Below are positions 26,801 to 39,200 of a stretch of DNA of 64,000 nt, in pieces. The notes beneath the pieces were generated by a model, which had not been told where the DNA came from, searched no databases, and saw nothing but the letters and a program-made list of their open reading frames with translations. A program made the translations under genes and the position numbers. Every line of letters starts with the position of its first letter. Position 1 is the stretch's first letter. Origin of the DNA: Echinococcus granulosus (Eukaryota; Platyhelminthes; Cestoda; Cyclophyllidea; Taeniidae); the NCBI RefSeq assembly GCF_000524195.1, contig NW_020170437.1:9525-73524 (forward strand). The letters run 5' to 3'.

Positions 26801-28587
26801 CTATTTCCTCGTTGAATGCGGTGTAAAAAGTACTCTTGATAACCTTGTTACATGACGCGTCTCTAAGCTGCAAATTTTTCCTTGTTTCCGGTCCGTCGCA
26901 TCTGGCACTTGTTTATGAGACCTCAGCTCACATCTTTTTTCCTCGCACTGAAACATTATTTTAAGGCAGCAAAATTTACTATCCAACTCAAGTCATGCTG
27001 GTTGATAGTTTTGAAGTAATTTTTTACTTTATATGGTTCTAAAAATCAGTATTTGGTGTTTAATAGCTGAAAAAGTATCTTTATTCATCTTTCGCCTCAA
27101 ATAATAAAGGTCAATCAATTGCTCCCCGCAGGAGCTTCTTTATTTTCTCCAACGTTCCTTAGCTGTTTGTAGCAAAACTGCTTACTGAGTTTCCCGTCCT
27201 TCGTGATTTATTTAATTGCCATTTCACTGGAACAAGGCTACAAGGCTCTCCTGCTGAAGAAATAATGAAAGCAAGTTTACCGTGTGTTATGCACATCAGT
27301 CATCATTTCTCGACAGTAGTGAGCGACATTTGACTGGACAAAAATCTCTCAATCCCACGAAAATCGAAAAACTCCCTGAGACGCTCTTATCGTCGACCAC
27401 GGCAAACTAAGCCTAAAAAGCATAAGAGATGACTGCTTATATGTAACTTTTCTGAATCCAAACTGTGTCCGCGTTCATTTTAAAATTGCTTCCTTTTCCA
27501 TAATCTAGTCGTTGACCTTTTTTTAGATCATCACAATTTATTGTTTCTGTTTAAAAAAAACATCCATCAGCATTCGAAAGTGAACTCCACTTTTTTTATA
27601 CGGGTTTATACAATTTATCTCTATTCTTCACTTTTATTTCTATTTGAATCTATGTGTGTTTTCACGCAAGGAACTTGCTGCACCAGCTCGTTGTAAGCCT
27701 GCTAAAGGTGATCCGGTCACCTGTGACTCCATCCACCTAGCAACCGTGCCGTGGATGATGCCATACATTTTTCTTACTAATATTACTCAAATTAACTTAT
27801 TTCTGCTCGTTTAGTTGTATGCATGTGCACACGACAATTTTCCATCCAGGGTCTTTCATAGATAACTAAATAAAATAATCAAAGTCATGTATAACATTGA
27901 ATTTTTTGTTGATTTTTGTCGAATGGACTGTTAAAATAGTGAATTGCTAAGAGTGGCTTTTTGTGTGTCTTAATGGTCCTCACTCATTTCACTTAAGCAG
28001 CAGCGATTCCTATCTTTATCCCCAAATTCGTCACGCAATGGCGAGGTCAAGTACTTTTTTTTCACAACATAGCTGGATAATCCTTTTTGTTGAGTTTCTA
28101 TGGAACGTTCCTTCAGATTATCCTTTGCGCAGCTACCTTGTTGTACGAATTCTGAGTAAAATAAGTTTGCTCTATCAATTAGAATTAGAGCTCGACATCC
28201 ACAACATTCTGCTTTAAATTTGCACTCCCGTTGTTAGAGTGATCAAAAAATTCAACGAGTGAAGTAGCATCATGAGGCTTGGATGAGCGTGGATCTGTTA
28301 GTCTTGAGAATTAGCTGTGTGCGTCCACTGCAGCTTCATGGAAGGTCAATGGACCTTCATATCTTCGTTGCCGATGCTACCTAGTGCATCGGCAAATGTT
28401 AAAATTTCACCTCTTTTTTTCGTCTGTAGATGGGTCAAGTGTGCGAGCTTGCGATCGAACTGGAGGTGTGATAATTCCGCCATACTCTCTCAGAGCTTTC
28501 AAAAAATTCCTCCCCATTTACAAAGAATGGGCTGAACAAACAATCGTCGCCGATCCTTCGTCCACATCCGAGCCAATCGGCGTTTGA
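17805..28587 (+). CDS. PTCD1: Pentatricopeptide repeat protein, PTCD1-like
   Basis: Proposed exons are 17805-18057, 18140-18309, 18648-18823, 18961-19041, 19226-19359, 19535-19953, 20460-20762, 22205-22324, 22709-22951, 25008-25392 and 28430-28587. The sum is 2442 nt, or 813 residues; human PTCD1 has 700. All phases agree. The first 33 or so residues carry basic and hydrophobic but no acidic side chains, fitting a mitochondrial presequence. WYLWRINKLCKDGDTRSAVE and the next segment align with the first PPR region of human PTCD1. PPR motifs are visible about residues 156-190 and 256-285. The C-terminal WSCLARGC and FKKFLPIYKEW match the end of the human protein. PTCD1 acts in mitochondria on leucine tRNAs and 16S rRNA. 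Exons 7-9 are the least conserved. The exon 10 donor is uncertain: 25392 uses GT, and 25389 would use GC. Confidence 0.82.
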
Positions 28588-28625
28588 ATGTTTTGGGAGT
28601 ACCAGATGTATAGAGTTTTAAATAC

Positions 28626-28631
28626 AATAAA
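28626..28631 (+). terminator. Polyadenylation signal, PTCD1-like gene
   Basis: AATAAA lies 39 bases after the TGA stop of the last exon. It supports the call that the gene ends here. Confidence 0.55.
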
Positions 28632-30205
28632 ACTTTTTGCATGAACTCACTTACCCTGTTTGCTTGTTGGAATTGCGATAGTGTTTCCTTTATATATTAA
28701 GATAGAGGTGCGTGCGTATGGATGGCTCTGTTGTGATAATTGCTTGTCCTATAAATTAAATATCAGATTAATTACTATGTTTTCAGCAGGTACTAATATG
28801 CCGACTTTTTTCCAAAAGTTTTGCGTCGTGGCGTTTTTTCACTTTACAAACATCCAACAACATGTTTTGGTTCTTTCATTACAAACGCATTTGTTTCGCC
28901 TTGAGAAATACCTTCACGCTTTCTATAGCACCACAGTGTCCTTTTGCACTGCCGGTTTTTCCACGTGTCCTAGCAACCGCATATTTGTTTTCTTAGAAGC
29001 TCGCAGTCATGATTAAAAGCTTATTATGAGAGTAATTAATCTCTGCTCAAGCATTGGCTGTCGTCGACTCAATAGCGAGTTGGCGTGAGGAGAGGAATCG
29101 CTCCGGGATTTGACTTGCATTATGCTTGTAATATTTACAGTTTGCTGGTTTATCCGTTTAATTTCGTCGTTGCATATCTCGCACTATCCACTCATTTATT
29201 TCCACTTGCTCACGGACACCCTCCTAGACGATTATTGAAGTACCAGTTAATAAACGGATGAGGTAGTCTGGTTATTTTCAAATTTAGATATATGAAAATG
29301 ATAGAAGTAGCTAGTCGTTCTATATGAGTCTCTAACTTAACTAACTCACTAGCTAGAGCGATCACTGGAGCAAAGATTAGATAACCAAGAGAGAGCAAGA
29401 GGGAGGGATAGAGCCGTAGCAGCAGCATTCGGTATTGGTTAGTCTTGCGACTCAGATTAGTCTGTTCGGAGCGTTTTTTGCTCGCCTTGTGAGTGCCGCA
29501 GGGATTTTGAGAACATGACCGAGCTAATTAGTTGTGCTAATCTCATCAAACCATCAACGCGCGGTCTTATCCGCCTTCGTGCTCTTCCACTGCGCAGTTT
29601 TTGTAGTGGGAATGTGCCTGGAACCTTGATCTTGGAAAATGTCGCTCTCATTCACTCCCTTCTCACACTGTGCATTTTCAATTTCTTGAACCTACTCTTT
29701 GATGTTTTTATTGTCTGGGGAATAGTCATGGCTTTTTACTGTCTTTCGTTCCTCACCCTTTTAGTCATCTATTTTCTCTAATCGCTTCTTTGAATAGCAT
29801 AGACCTTTCATCCCACATTGTCCGATCGGTTGTATTTCTATTTTGAGATTCATGTTCATCCATCTTCGTACAGTTGGTATTTTGCTGAAGTAAATACATA
29901 GAATTCGCTCTAACTAGATAGAACACCATCACATCCGACGTGATAAATAAGTGCAGGTCTCATTTACTTCTTGCACCATTTATTTCTAGCTCAATGCAGA
30001 AGGATCGTGGTATTTAAGTCCATCTATGGTCGTTATTACATTAAATGTTACACTAGGCCTCGTGCCCTTCAACCATATTTTTAATATTTAAGCAACGAAT
30101 GCAAACCAGCTGTGCACCGTTCGCCGAGTGGTTCCGCTCATATGTTAACTTTTTACTAATAGCAGCCCACTTTTTCCTTGTAGAGTTAACCTCGACGACA
30201 ACTCC
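28632..30205. other. Intergenic region, PTCD1 / LSM8
   Basis: About 1.57 kb. The ORF at 29515-29781 starts with a true ATG and encodes 88 residues, with a basic first half and about two hydrophobic segments after it. It has no recognised family and its splice context is unclear, so it is not called as a gene. A polypyrimidine-rich acceptor with a TACTAAT branch-point match (30154-30160) ends the region. Confidence 0.4.
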
Positions 30206-33200
30206 ATGGCTTCAGAGTTGGAGGCTTACGTTGGACGTATCCTTTTGTTTGCATATTTTATTTCATATTTAGCAATATTTAAGACAGAATCTCATTTTAC
30301 AATCGCTGCTTAAACCCTGTATATAGTTTTAATTGATTGCTGTTGTGCAGCTCATGATTCCGTACAATCAGCTCTTAAATCATTACAGAATTTAAACCGA
30401 ATCGCATGGTTGTCAAACAGCTTTCACCAAGTGAGCCTCGCCTATCCTGCCTAAAGGTAGAATTCCTGTGATTTATTCGTGCACTGATGAAATCCTAGAA
30501 ATCTAGTCTTATCGAACCATGCAATGGATTATTGATATGGTCTTCAGTTGATATTTGGACACGGGTCAAATAAATTACAGGAGTGTCATTTGTCCACCTC
30601 ATTGGTTTGATTAAGATAACGTAATTGCATCAGTGATTGATATGCATTGTATCTCATTTTTTTCAGGTGATAGGATACGCAAGTAGACTAACTGACTACC
30701 CAAATGCTTTAACAATAATGTTTACCTGATTCTATTAGTTTTGTGTTGTGTTCGTTTTACTTTCATGCGACCGTGGTATTTGGACTTTCGGTGTCTTGGA
30801 GAGCCCTTCGCCGTGGATTTTGTTCGTTTTGGTTATTCCTTACAGAATTCACTTTACAGAAGCGTTTTTTCCCCCACGTCTTTCACACTCCTGTCAGTCC
30901 ACCCAAACCAGTTTTATTTAACCATTGATAAGGGGAATACTTTCTCGTGTTTTCCGTTCCCCTTATCATATATCCTGTCAGACGATGCAAAACATCATTT
31001 TCTGGTTGTAAATCTCTTGTAGGAGAAAGCATCTGACGTAATTTCTGAAGGTATCAAGCAAACGACTCCTCTCACTGTCTTCGCCACCTACATATGATTT
31101 GATTGTGCTTGTGCGCGTAAACAGTACATACGAATGACTGATTAGGTAGGGGTGTTTTACTTTCCACCAACGCTCGGATGGTCTTGCGCGCACTTTCGTT
31201 CCTTTTACACCGCGTCAATTCCTTTCCATGAATTCATCCTTCATACTTTTTTTGCAGGATTGGAGGTTGGAAGTGCTATCTTTACTAAAAATGCAAAATC
31301 TCTCACAAGCGTCTCATAGTCTGAACTTTTAGTTTTCTCGTTCTAATTTGCGATCTTAATGGACTCTGTACCGTGTTCTTGTGAAACCGTCAAAATTGCT
31401 ATTCCTTATGAAAAAATAGTCAAGTGATCCGGCTTGTCTCTTGAACCATATGAATTACATTTATGGGAAAAAGTAAAAGCCATGTCCCTCTCATTTTCAT
31501 ATTGTGGTACCTAGTTGTTCATTCGGTCACCATTTAACCTGTGCGCTTATTGCGATCCTTCACATTGTCTACATAGAATTCCTTGTCCACATTTTTGATA
31601 CCGTTTGGATCCAGTGGTAAAAATTTTCTTCAGTCTATCATTTTGAACGCTATTTGAGGCGTAGTTTCCGTTTGTACAGCTGGTAAAAAGACCTGGGATT
31701 ATTTGCTGAAGCTATTCTTCTGGATAAATTTTCTAAAGTTGTTCCATTTAATATCATTTACCTCTGATGCAGCGTTGCCAAAAGTCGGGGGTTGTTTAAT
31801 AACTGGCAAGTTATTACCACATTCCGTGAGCGATTTCGATATGATAAAATTATTTGAAAGATGGCTCCTTCCCTTACAGTCGTCCAGTACTTGATTACGA
31901 TTCCCACTTCCGGTATGTAGAAGACAGCTGTCATGCCATGAACGGTTCACTTAGGTGGTTAACTGTGACTACTTATGCTGGAATTAACAGTTTTGTGCCG
32001 GTTACGATAATGTCTTTTCCCCAATAGCAAGTTTCTGTTCCAGCGACGGGTTCTGAAGTTCAAAGGTGTTAATACGACCTTAGTGGTTAAGAATAAGTTG
32101 AAAATTTTTGGAACTGGAATTAATGTAACTGAAGTCTATAAAGGTCGGAAATATGTCCCCATTGATTCAAGAGTGGGAGCCATCAATGAATTTAGGATGC
32201 ATCAATTGGTACCACTAAAACCCAATTGAGTTTACTGTAAAAGTGCAAAATCGACAGGCGCAAATAAAACGGAATAACAACAAATTTGGATGGCGTTAAG
32301 TCTTCAGCTAAAGGGATAATGGATTTATTTCTTGTACATCATTTAGAATTATGTGGCGTGGCTGCAAATGATAAAACGCCTGTGGACTGATGCCTCTAAC
32401 CTGGCAAACAATTATACGTTGGTGGATTGCTGAACATACCGCTGATTGTCTGCCTTTGGTTTTACACTGCATTTGGCACAACTTGCCAGCCGTAGACGCC
32501 GATATGCAGGTTTATTTGTGGGGAGGTACGGCCTGTCATTTTCCCAAATTTCCACCTCTCGCTTCGTGTTCTGTAAAATACAGACTAATGAGACGTTCTT
32601 ATTTACCCTTCTGTCTGAACAGTTTTAAAGCATAGTCAAAACATCTTTGAAGTCTTCACCGTACCACTTAAAAGTCAAGTGGATTCGGCTATTGCCTGTA
32701 CCAAGGCCCCCTAGTGATCATTGGAAGCGTTTCGTTTGTAGTGTCGACCCAGATTTTTTACTCTATTCGTTTACCGCATGGATTATAATCTTCTGAGATT
32801 TATGCTGAAACTTGACAACTTGCTGATACTGATTTTGGTTCTCAAAAATTGTGCTTGTGTAATAATTGTTGTTTCTCAAAATTTTCTTTCATTTCTCCTG
32901 CAAATTTTTGCTGATTTTTCTAGACTAATTTCCTTAACAAATGGCCTTATTTTTACAAAAGGCGTCGTCAACATAATCACATCCGACGGTCACTCGATTG
33001 TGGTAAGTCATCTCTTTCATATTTATCTCATTCTGCGATGAGTGTCCAAGTTTGACTTTCTTCAGGTGATGAATCAGCTTTCCTTTCTATTATCGGCATT
33101 TACACCTAATAATTTCATTGTCGCACTATGTATGTTGCTGGTGATGCTTTTTACTAAATGTTTATTTGAGTAATGAAATTACCATGATATTTGTCATTGA

Positions 33201-36200
33201 GACATCAAGTAGCTTGGTTTGATATTTTCCGAAACGGACTGAAACGAGGTGAAACGGACTTCAGGCTTATTATTATCTAATGACGATTTTTTGTTGCAAT
33301 TTCACAAAAACAATTATTCTATGTCGACCCCCTGTTTTCAGAAAGGTTATAATGGGTAACCTCTAAGACGTGACTCCCTTATTTCGTTTCAGTATATTTG
33401 GCCATGGCAAAATCCTTAATCCCTTAAGGCTTGCTTGTTTCATAGATTTGAGCTTTGTCTTTTTACGAGATATCTTTTGGAAGTATCTAAGTAGAGGAAA
33501 AAGTAGTAATTATCAAATGCATGAAAACAGTAATGATGCGGGTTTCGCGTACCTATTAATCTTCCTTCAAAAGTTTTAAATTAATTTCGGCCTAACCAAT
33601 TATCTTCATTGTCTTTCCCAGTTTACTGTGGGTGCTAGTGTAGTACTTCGCCAATCTCCGCATGCTATAGATTTATTCTTTCCATCGTTGTAGTGAATCT
33701 CGGTCCCCGTTGGCATCTAGCATTGACTTCTTTCTCATTAAAACTTAATTACTTCGTCCCCTAGACGTTCAGATTACTTACACAATAAAGATCAACAGGC
33801 GTATTAGCAATCTTCTTGTGACGATGAACATCAATGCTAACAGTGCCCATCTCATTAACCTATGTTGAGCATAATTTTAGTCGAAATTATATTAATCTGT
33901 ATCTTTTATCTTTGTACTTTCCGTATATGGGAACAGTAAACGCATAAGCACTTAGCTATGTCATAAAACTTTTTCTAAATGCAAATTTTGGTTTATGACG
34001 GCTTCATTGCAGCATTCGGTTGTGTTTTCCTGTCAGACCAAGAACTCTAAAGTCTTCCCAGTGGTTAGGCATGCAGTCACCATAAAACAATGTCGTAGTT
34101 TTAATTTGTTAGGCCATTTTCCCCAATGTAACTTACAAAGTACTAACGAAACGCAGTTTCTAGATTGTGCGTCACGCTTCTTCATCGATACCATTTCTTT
34201 CTGGACTTGGATATGAGCAAGTTCAACCTAGGAGATAAAATGTGCATTTTTTGCCTAAATTAAATGTACATTTCTTCCAGCGTCTACCCTGTATCTTGTC
34301 TGACGTAGGCCATCTTCCTCTGTGGAGTCGGACCTAACAGCAGTAGCAACAGCTGGTGCTCCATATATTTATTAAAAGAATAGTCACTTGGGATAGCTGA
34401 CACACTCGGTCGCCCTTTTCCCACTTATCAATTAACCTTTATTTAGCCATATGTCTTCAAATTATCACTTTCACCTATTTTCATATCTGCGTTCTAGGTA
34501 ATCGGCTCTGCTTTTATTCGACCAGACTATGTTTTGGGACGAATGACTTCATTGTCTTTTTAAATGCTTGAATTCCATTTTCAAAGCTCCACGGGTTCAT
34601 TTCGCTCCGCAAATATTCTTCCAAGCCGTACTCAATCTTATTTGGTTTCCTTTGCGAAAAAAAACGGTTCCTTTTTGAAACCTTCCATGCATCATGAGTT
34701 TACTTTGTATGGATATTTGCTCTGTTTTACCCAGTGGCTTTGCGTTCTAAGCTAATAATTATTCTGTAAAATATGTGCTTTTCAAAGCCAACAGCTTCTT
34801 CCACTCAATCTTTTCAACAATTTAAGGCCTTCCCACACTCACGTCGAATGAGTTCAACTTATTTTGACAGCCCTAATGTGGGACTTTCGCATCATTCTAA
34901 GACTAGTGACAACCCCCACACGTGGGATGAATAGATTGTCGTAGGAATTGGTATCGTAATCACTAGGTAGTGAACGTAGTCGTGGCAACCACTTTGATTG
35001 GACCTATCTTAGACGTGTGCCTTTCTGATGGGTGTCCCTCATGGCAAAACGCAATGCCTCATCAACCTATTGGCGTGGACTGCAGCTCCCCGTCACATCA
35101 TTGCTATGTGATTTATCCTCCTGCAATTTTGTTCACTTAACCTCGACACCTTGAAAGTCAAATTTCAATAGACTGTAACATGTTTTACGCATTATCCTAA
35201 CGCGATCATGTTAAGGTTGCAAGGACGCGTCAGCGTCATTCATTTCATAAAGCAAATTATCTACAAGGTTATAACTTCCTTTGCTACTCAATATATTTAG
35301 GAAATCAAAATAATCATTAGCCTTTTTTGGCTCTGGCTGTTGCTTACCCACGAAAGAAAACCTTAACTGCGCGTTGCGATTGTGCTGCTATAAGCCCCTA
35401 CGTTTAGACATTCTTGGGCCTTTTTAATGGTCTTCTGTCCACGCCGCGTGTTCTTTTGCTGTGAAAAATTGCCTATCATCTTTGCCGCCTGAACTTTTTT
35501 CATCTAACACCCAAAACATGTCTCTCACCCTATTATTAACGTTGCCAGAACATGTAGTCCATTCTTCATTGTCCCAAATGGTATTTTTTTGGCACGCTTG
35601 ATTACTTGTTTTGGTAAACCCCTTTCACACTTTGCTGCAGTCAAATGAACCGCCTTGTCCACTAGTCAATTTACACTAGCCTCTGATTCAGCTACAATTG
35701 GCATAACTCTTGTCATTTCTTTAATTAGATTTTTCTAGCTTCTTGCTAATGCAGTAGGGATTAAGGAGGTCCTTATCTTTGCCCTCTCCAGTAGCGACAA
35801 TGCTTTTTCCACTACATTTATCACGTCGACCTCTTGAGCTTAACCGGACTACTTTTGTCTTGTAATTAAAACTTTTGACTTGCCTTCGTGATTTGAACCA
35901 TTTAGTTATGTGGAAAGCTTTTTACATCTACAGTCCACGTAACTGAAATGGCTTAGTGAAACGGAGGGCTCGGACCCGTTTTTCACAGTCCACTTGGACA
36001 ATGGAGTCATCTACACAAAACTCGTGGAAATGTAAATTACACCTAGGGTGTGATGCATCCTACAAACATTATTTTAATGACTGGATTTTATTTGTTTCCT
36101 TGCACTGATCCCAATTTTTATCGCTTGTTGGGAGCTTTGCCTATTTATTCCCTTAAGTTTGGTCGGATTTCCCGTGCTACTGTGGTTGAGATAATGCGCA

Positions 36201-39200
36201 CTTCATATGTTATGTTCGGTGACAATTTTCCGCCTCGGCTTTGCAGAAGCTTCTACGTTTACTTGAGTCCTGAAGAACATTTAAGAGAGGCCGCATTATC
36301 GTTGTTTTGAAATTTCAATTAAACTTTTTAATTTTGACATACCTAAAATAAAGAGGCATCCGTGGAACTTGTCATTATCGTCTTTTACCTAAAGTTGAAT
36401 TGCTAAAACAATGTGTGATAGCGTTGCAACTTCTCGGATTGTTCTTTTTTCACAATTTGTGCTCTTTTTGTTGACTTGTGAAAGATGGGAAGTCGTCATG
36501 ATTCCCACTGACCATCCGAGGAGTTGAACACTTTATTTCACAATGCATTGTGCTATTCGGTTTAATGCTGGATGATACAGACTACCAAAATTAGTATTGC
36601 TTGTGATATTTTCTTGAGAATTTTGACGTAAATGTACTTCTGCTTTACGGGGTGACGCTCACAACTCTTATATATTTATGATACTTTAAATATCAGTCGA
36701 GGAAATCGGCGTCTCTTTTGATTACTTCCACAAGAAGACGGATTTCGTCTGCACGTGAGGATACAAAATTGCTAAGTTATGCTGAAAAGAATAACTCATC
36801 GTTTATTATCAAATGCTTCTCCTCTGAATGAAAACCGGTATGTTACGACCAGTCATTGCTCTAAATCAACGGACCTTTTGAAAACGTCAAAACGTGTTGA
36901 TTGATTTGTTTGTTTCCTCCTCTTGTGAAAACCTTCCATATTACAACATCTGAGCTTATCCACTGGCGCCCACTTCTGGTTGATTTCGCTAAATCGTTGC
37001 TTCGACTGAATAAGGTGTTATTTCTCCATTTTAACTCTATTCCAAGAAACATCTTTAAAAGTCTCCATTACTATGGTGTCAGCTGTCATTGTCTTATCCT
37101 CCACGTATTGATAGCGTGTATCTATATATATGGTTTGCTGGTTAATTTGATATCAGTATAGTTACTTTGAATGCATGTTGATGAGTGGTACTTGTGTAAT
37201 TATCGGAATAGAGATTTGCATATTTAGCATTTGCGATTACTCGTAAATGACGTTAGATGTGGCATTGTCGCATCGCTGCTCTTTCTGCAATCTTGCTGGT
37301 TGCATAATTAATTGTGTCCATTCTTTGGTGACTGCAAGCTCATTTTTTCACGTTCCATGGATGGGTGTTTGGTCCTTCGGGTTCCAATTCTCCACGCACA
37401 GTTTTGTCTGCGTCCTTTCATCAACAGTAAATATCCTTTCCTTTAACCATCTATCTGGGGCGTAGCAGACCGCCTGTTGTATGGTTTTGCGGTACTATTG
37501 TAGGAATAGTTTAAAACCGGCATCCTGACAGTTAATGTTACTGGAACCGATCACTTTTTACCCCATGTAGCTGCTAGTACTATTCACATGGAAGGTGGAA
37601 TTGTGTCTTCATTAGTTCGTACCACTATTTCTCGATTTCTAAAGTTTCAAGTTCTGCTATTGTAAAGAAACAATGAGGAGACGATTTGAATGCACCTTGG
37701 TAGTAGTAATGTTAGCACTTTTTTGCTACTTTGTTTCCTGCTTACTCTAAATCCCCCAGTGTATCATCCTAGTCTGAAGTCATACAGCAGAGAATTTGTT
37801 CCAGTTCTTTTTCCACATTTTCTAGCCAAGTTCCGTGTGTATAATCAATTCTAAAACTTATTATGATTTCGTAGGTGGATTAGTTCTGCCACACATTCAT
37901 GGGCCAGTAACTTTTCACATTTCGATACTCTGCCTTGAATTATTTTTTGATTCTGCGTTTGAGTCTTCATTGTCAGAAAAATTGACATTTTGAACTAGAG
38001 GTTAGTTTTACTAGCTTTAACACATCCCCTTTTACATGACAAAGTCGTATTTGCTGTAGTAAATGTTTAAAACTGTGCCTTTAGGCAATAGTCACTAAAT
38101 CATACTGTATATAAGAGCGTGCTGGTGCAAAATTTTGATCACTATAAAAGTTTGTCTATTGTCCCTCATTTCTTTTTTGCCACACTTGATTGCAGCCAGT
38201 CTCTCCAGCTCTTTTGTCTATATGCTCTTCCTGGACTTCCTTTTAATTCATGAGTTCTACAGCGTTGTAAATTTCACTTTCCACGTGGAGGGAAAATATC
38301 GCCTCTAGCATTTTACGAAACCGTAGAAGAATATGTTCTCGATATCATTTATAGTTTTGAATGGTCACCAATTGGTCTTCTATCAAGCATTCCCCTAATT
38401 AACCTGCTTTTTCAGGGATGTGTTGTTATCCCGATTTGTCAAAACTATTTTGACTGTAACTACGGTACCATCCTTTTTGCAACGGCCAAACTGATTTCTA
38501 TAAACTCTAACTGCGTGCCATCCGTTTTTAAAATCTACTTGGTGATTTTGCCAGATAAAAAGGTGCTATTTGTTTCTGAAAACCGGTAGATGAGTGTCTA
38601 CAAATGCGTCGCCGGCATTAAATTTTATCTCATTGTAATTGTTTGATAGCGGACCGCCGTTTGTTTAATTTATCGTTAGTACAGCGGTGTATTCGTCTAA
38701 GACGTAAGCCTTTTCTGTTGCATATTTCCCGATCCACATAAAAGATAAGCATGAACATTCAAGATTTAGATGAGCGTCACATTGAAATTGCATAAACTAG
38801 TTACGTCTCCAGCCGTAAAACTCTGCAATAGCGCAGTGCCATGAAATGATGCATAGGGCATTAAAGTTACGTAATTACTGGTTCTGTATGGCTGCGCAAT
38901 ACATCAGTATCAGTGAACTCATTGTCCTTTTTTCCCACTGAATTTACTTGCGAAACCGCACAAAATATTAAGAGGAAACAGCTTTTCACTGGTTTCACAT
39001 GTGTTTGGGCGTTTTAACTCTAAAAGATTGCCTTTCCTCTACACCGTTATACGTAGAATTTATTTGGTGTATCTTTCCATCTTCAAAGGCACGTACCAAC
39101 TATGAGCCTTGAGAGTGAGTGAATACTTTCAGTTCAATGCAAACACAAGAATTAGTCTATGTGAACTCTTGAAAAGATAGATAATGTGGCTGTGAGCAAT

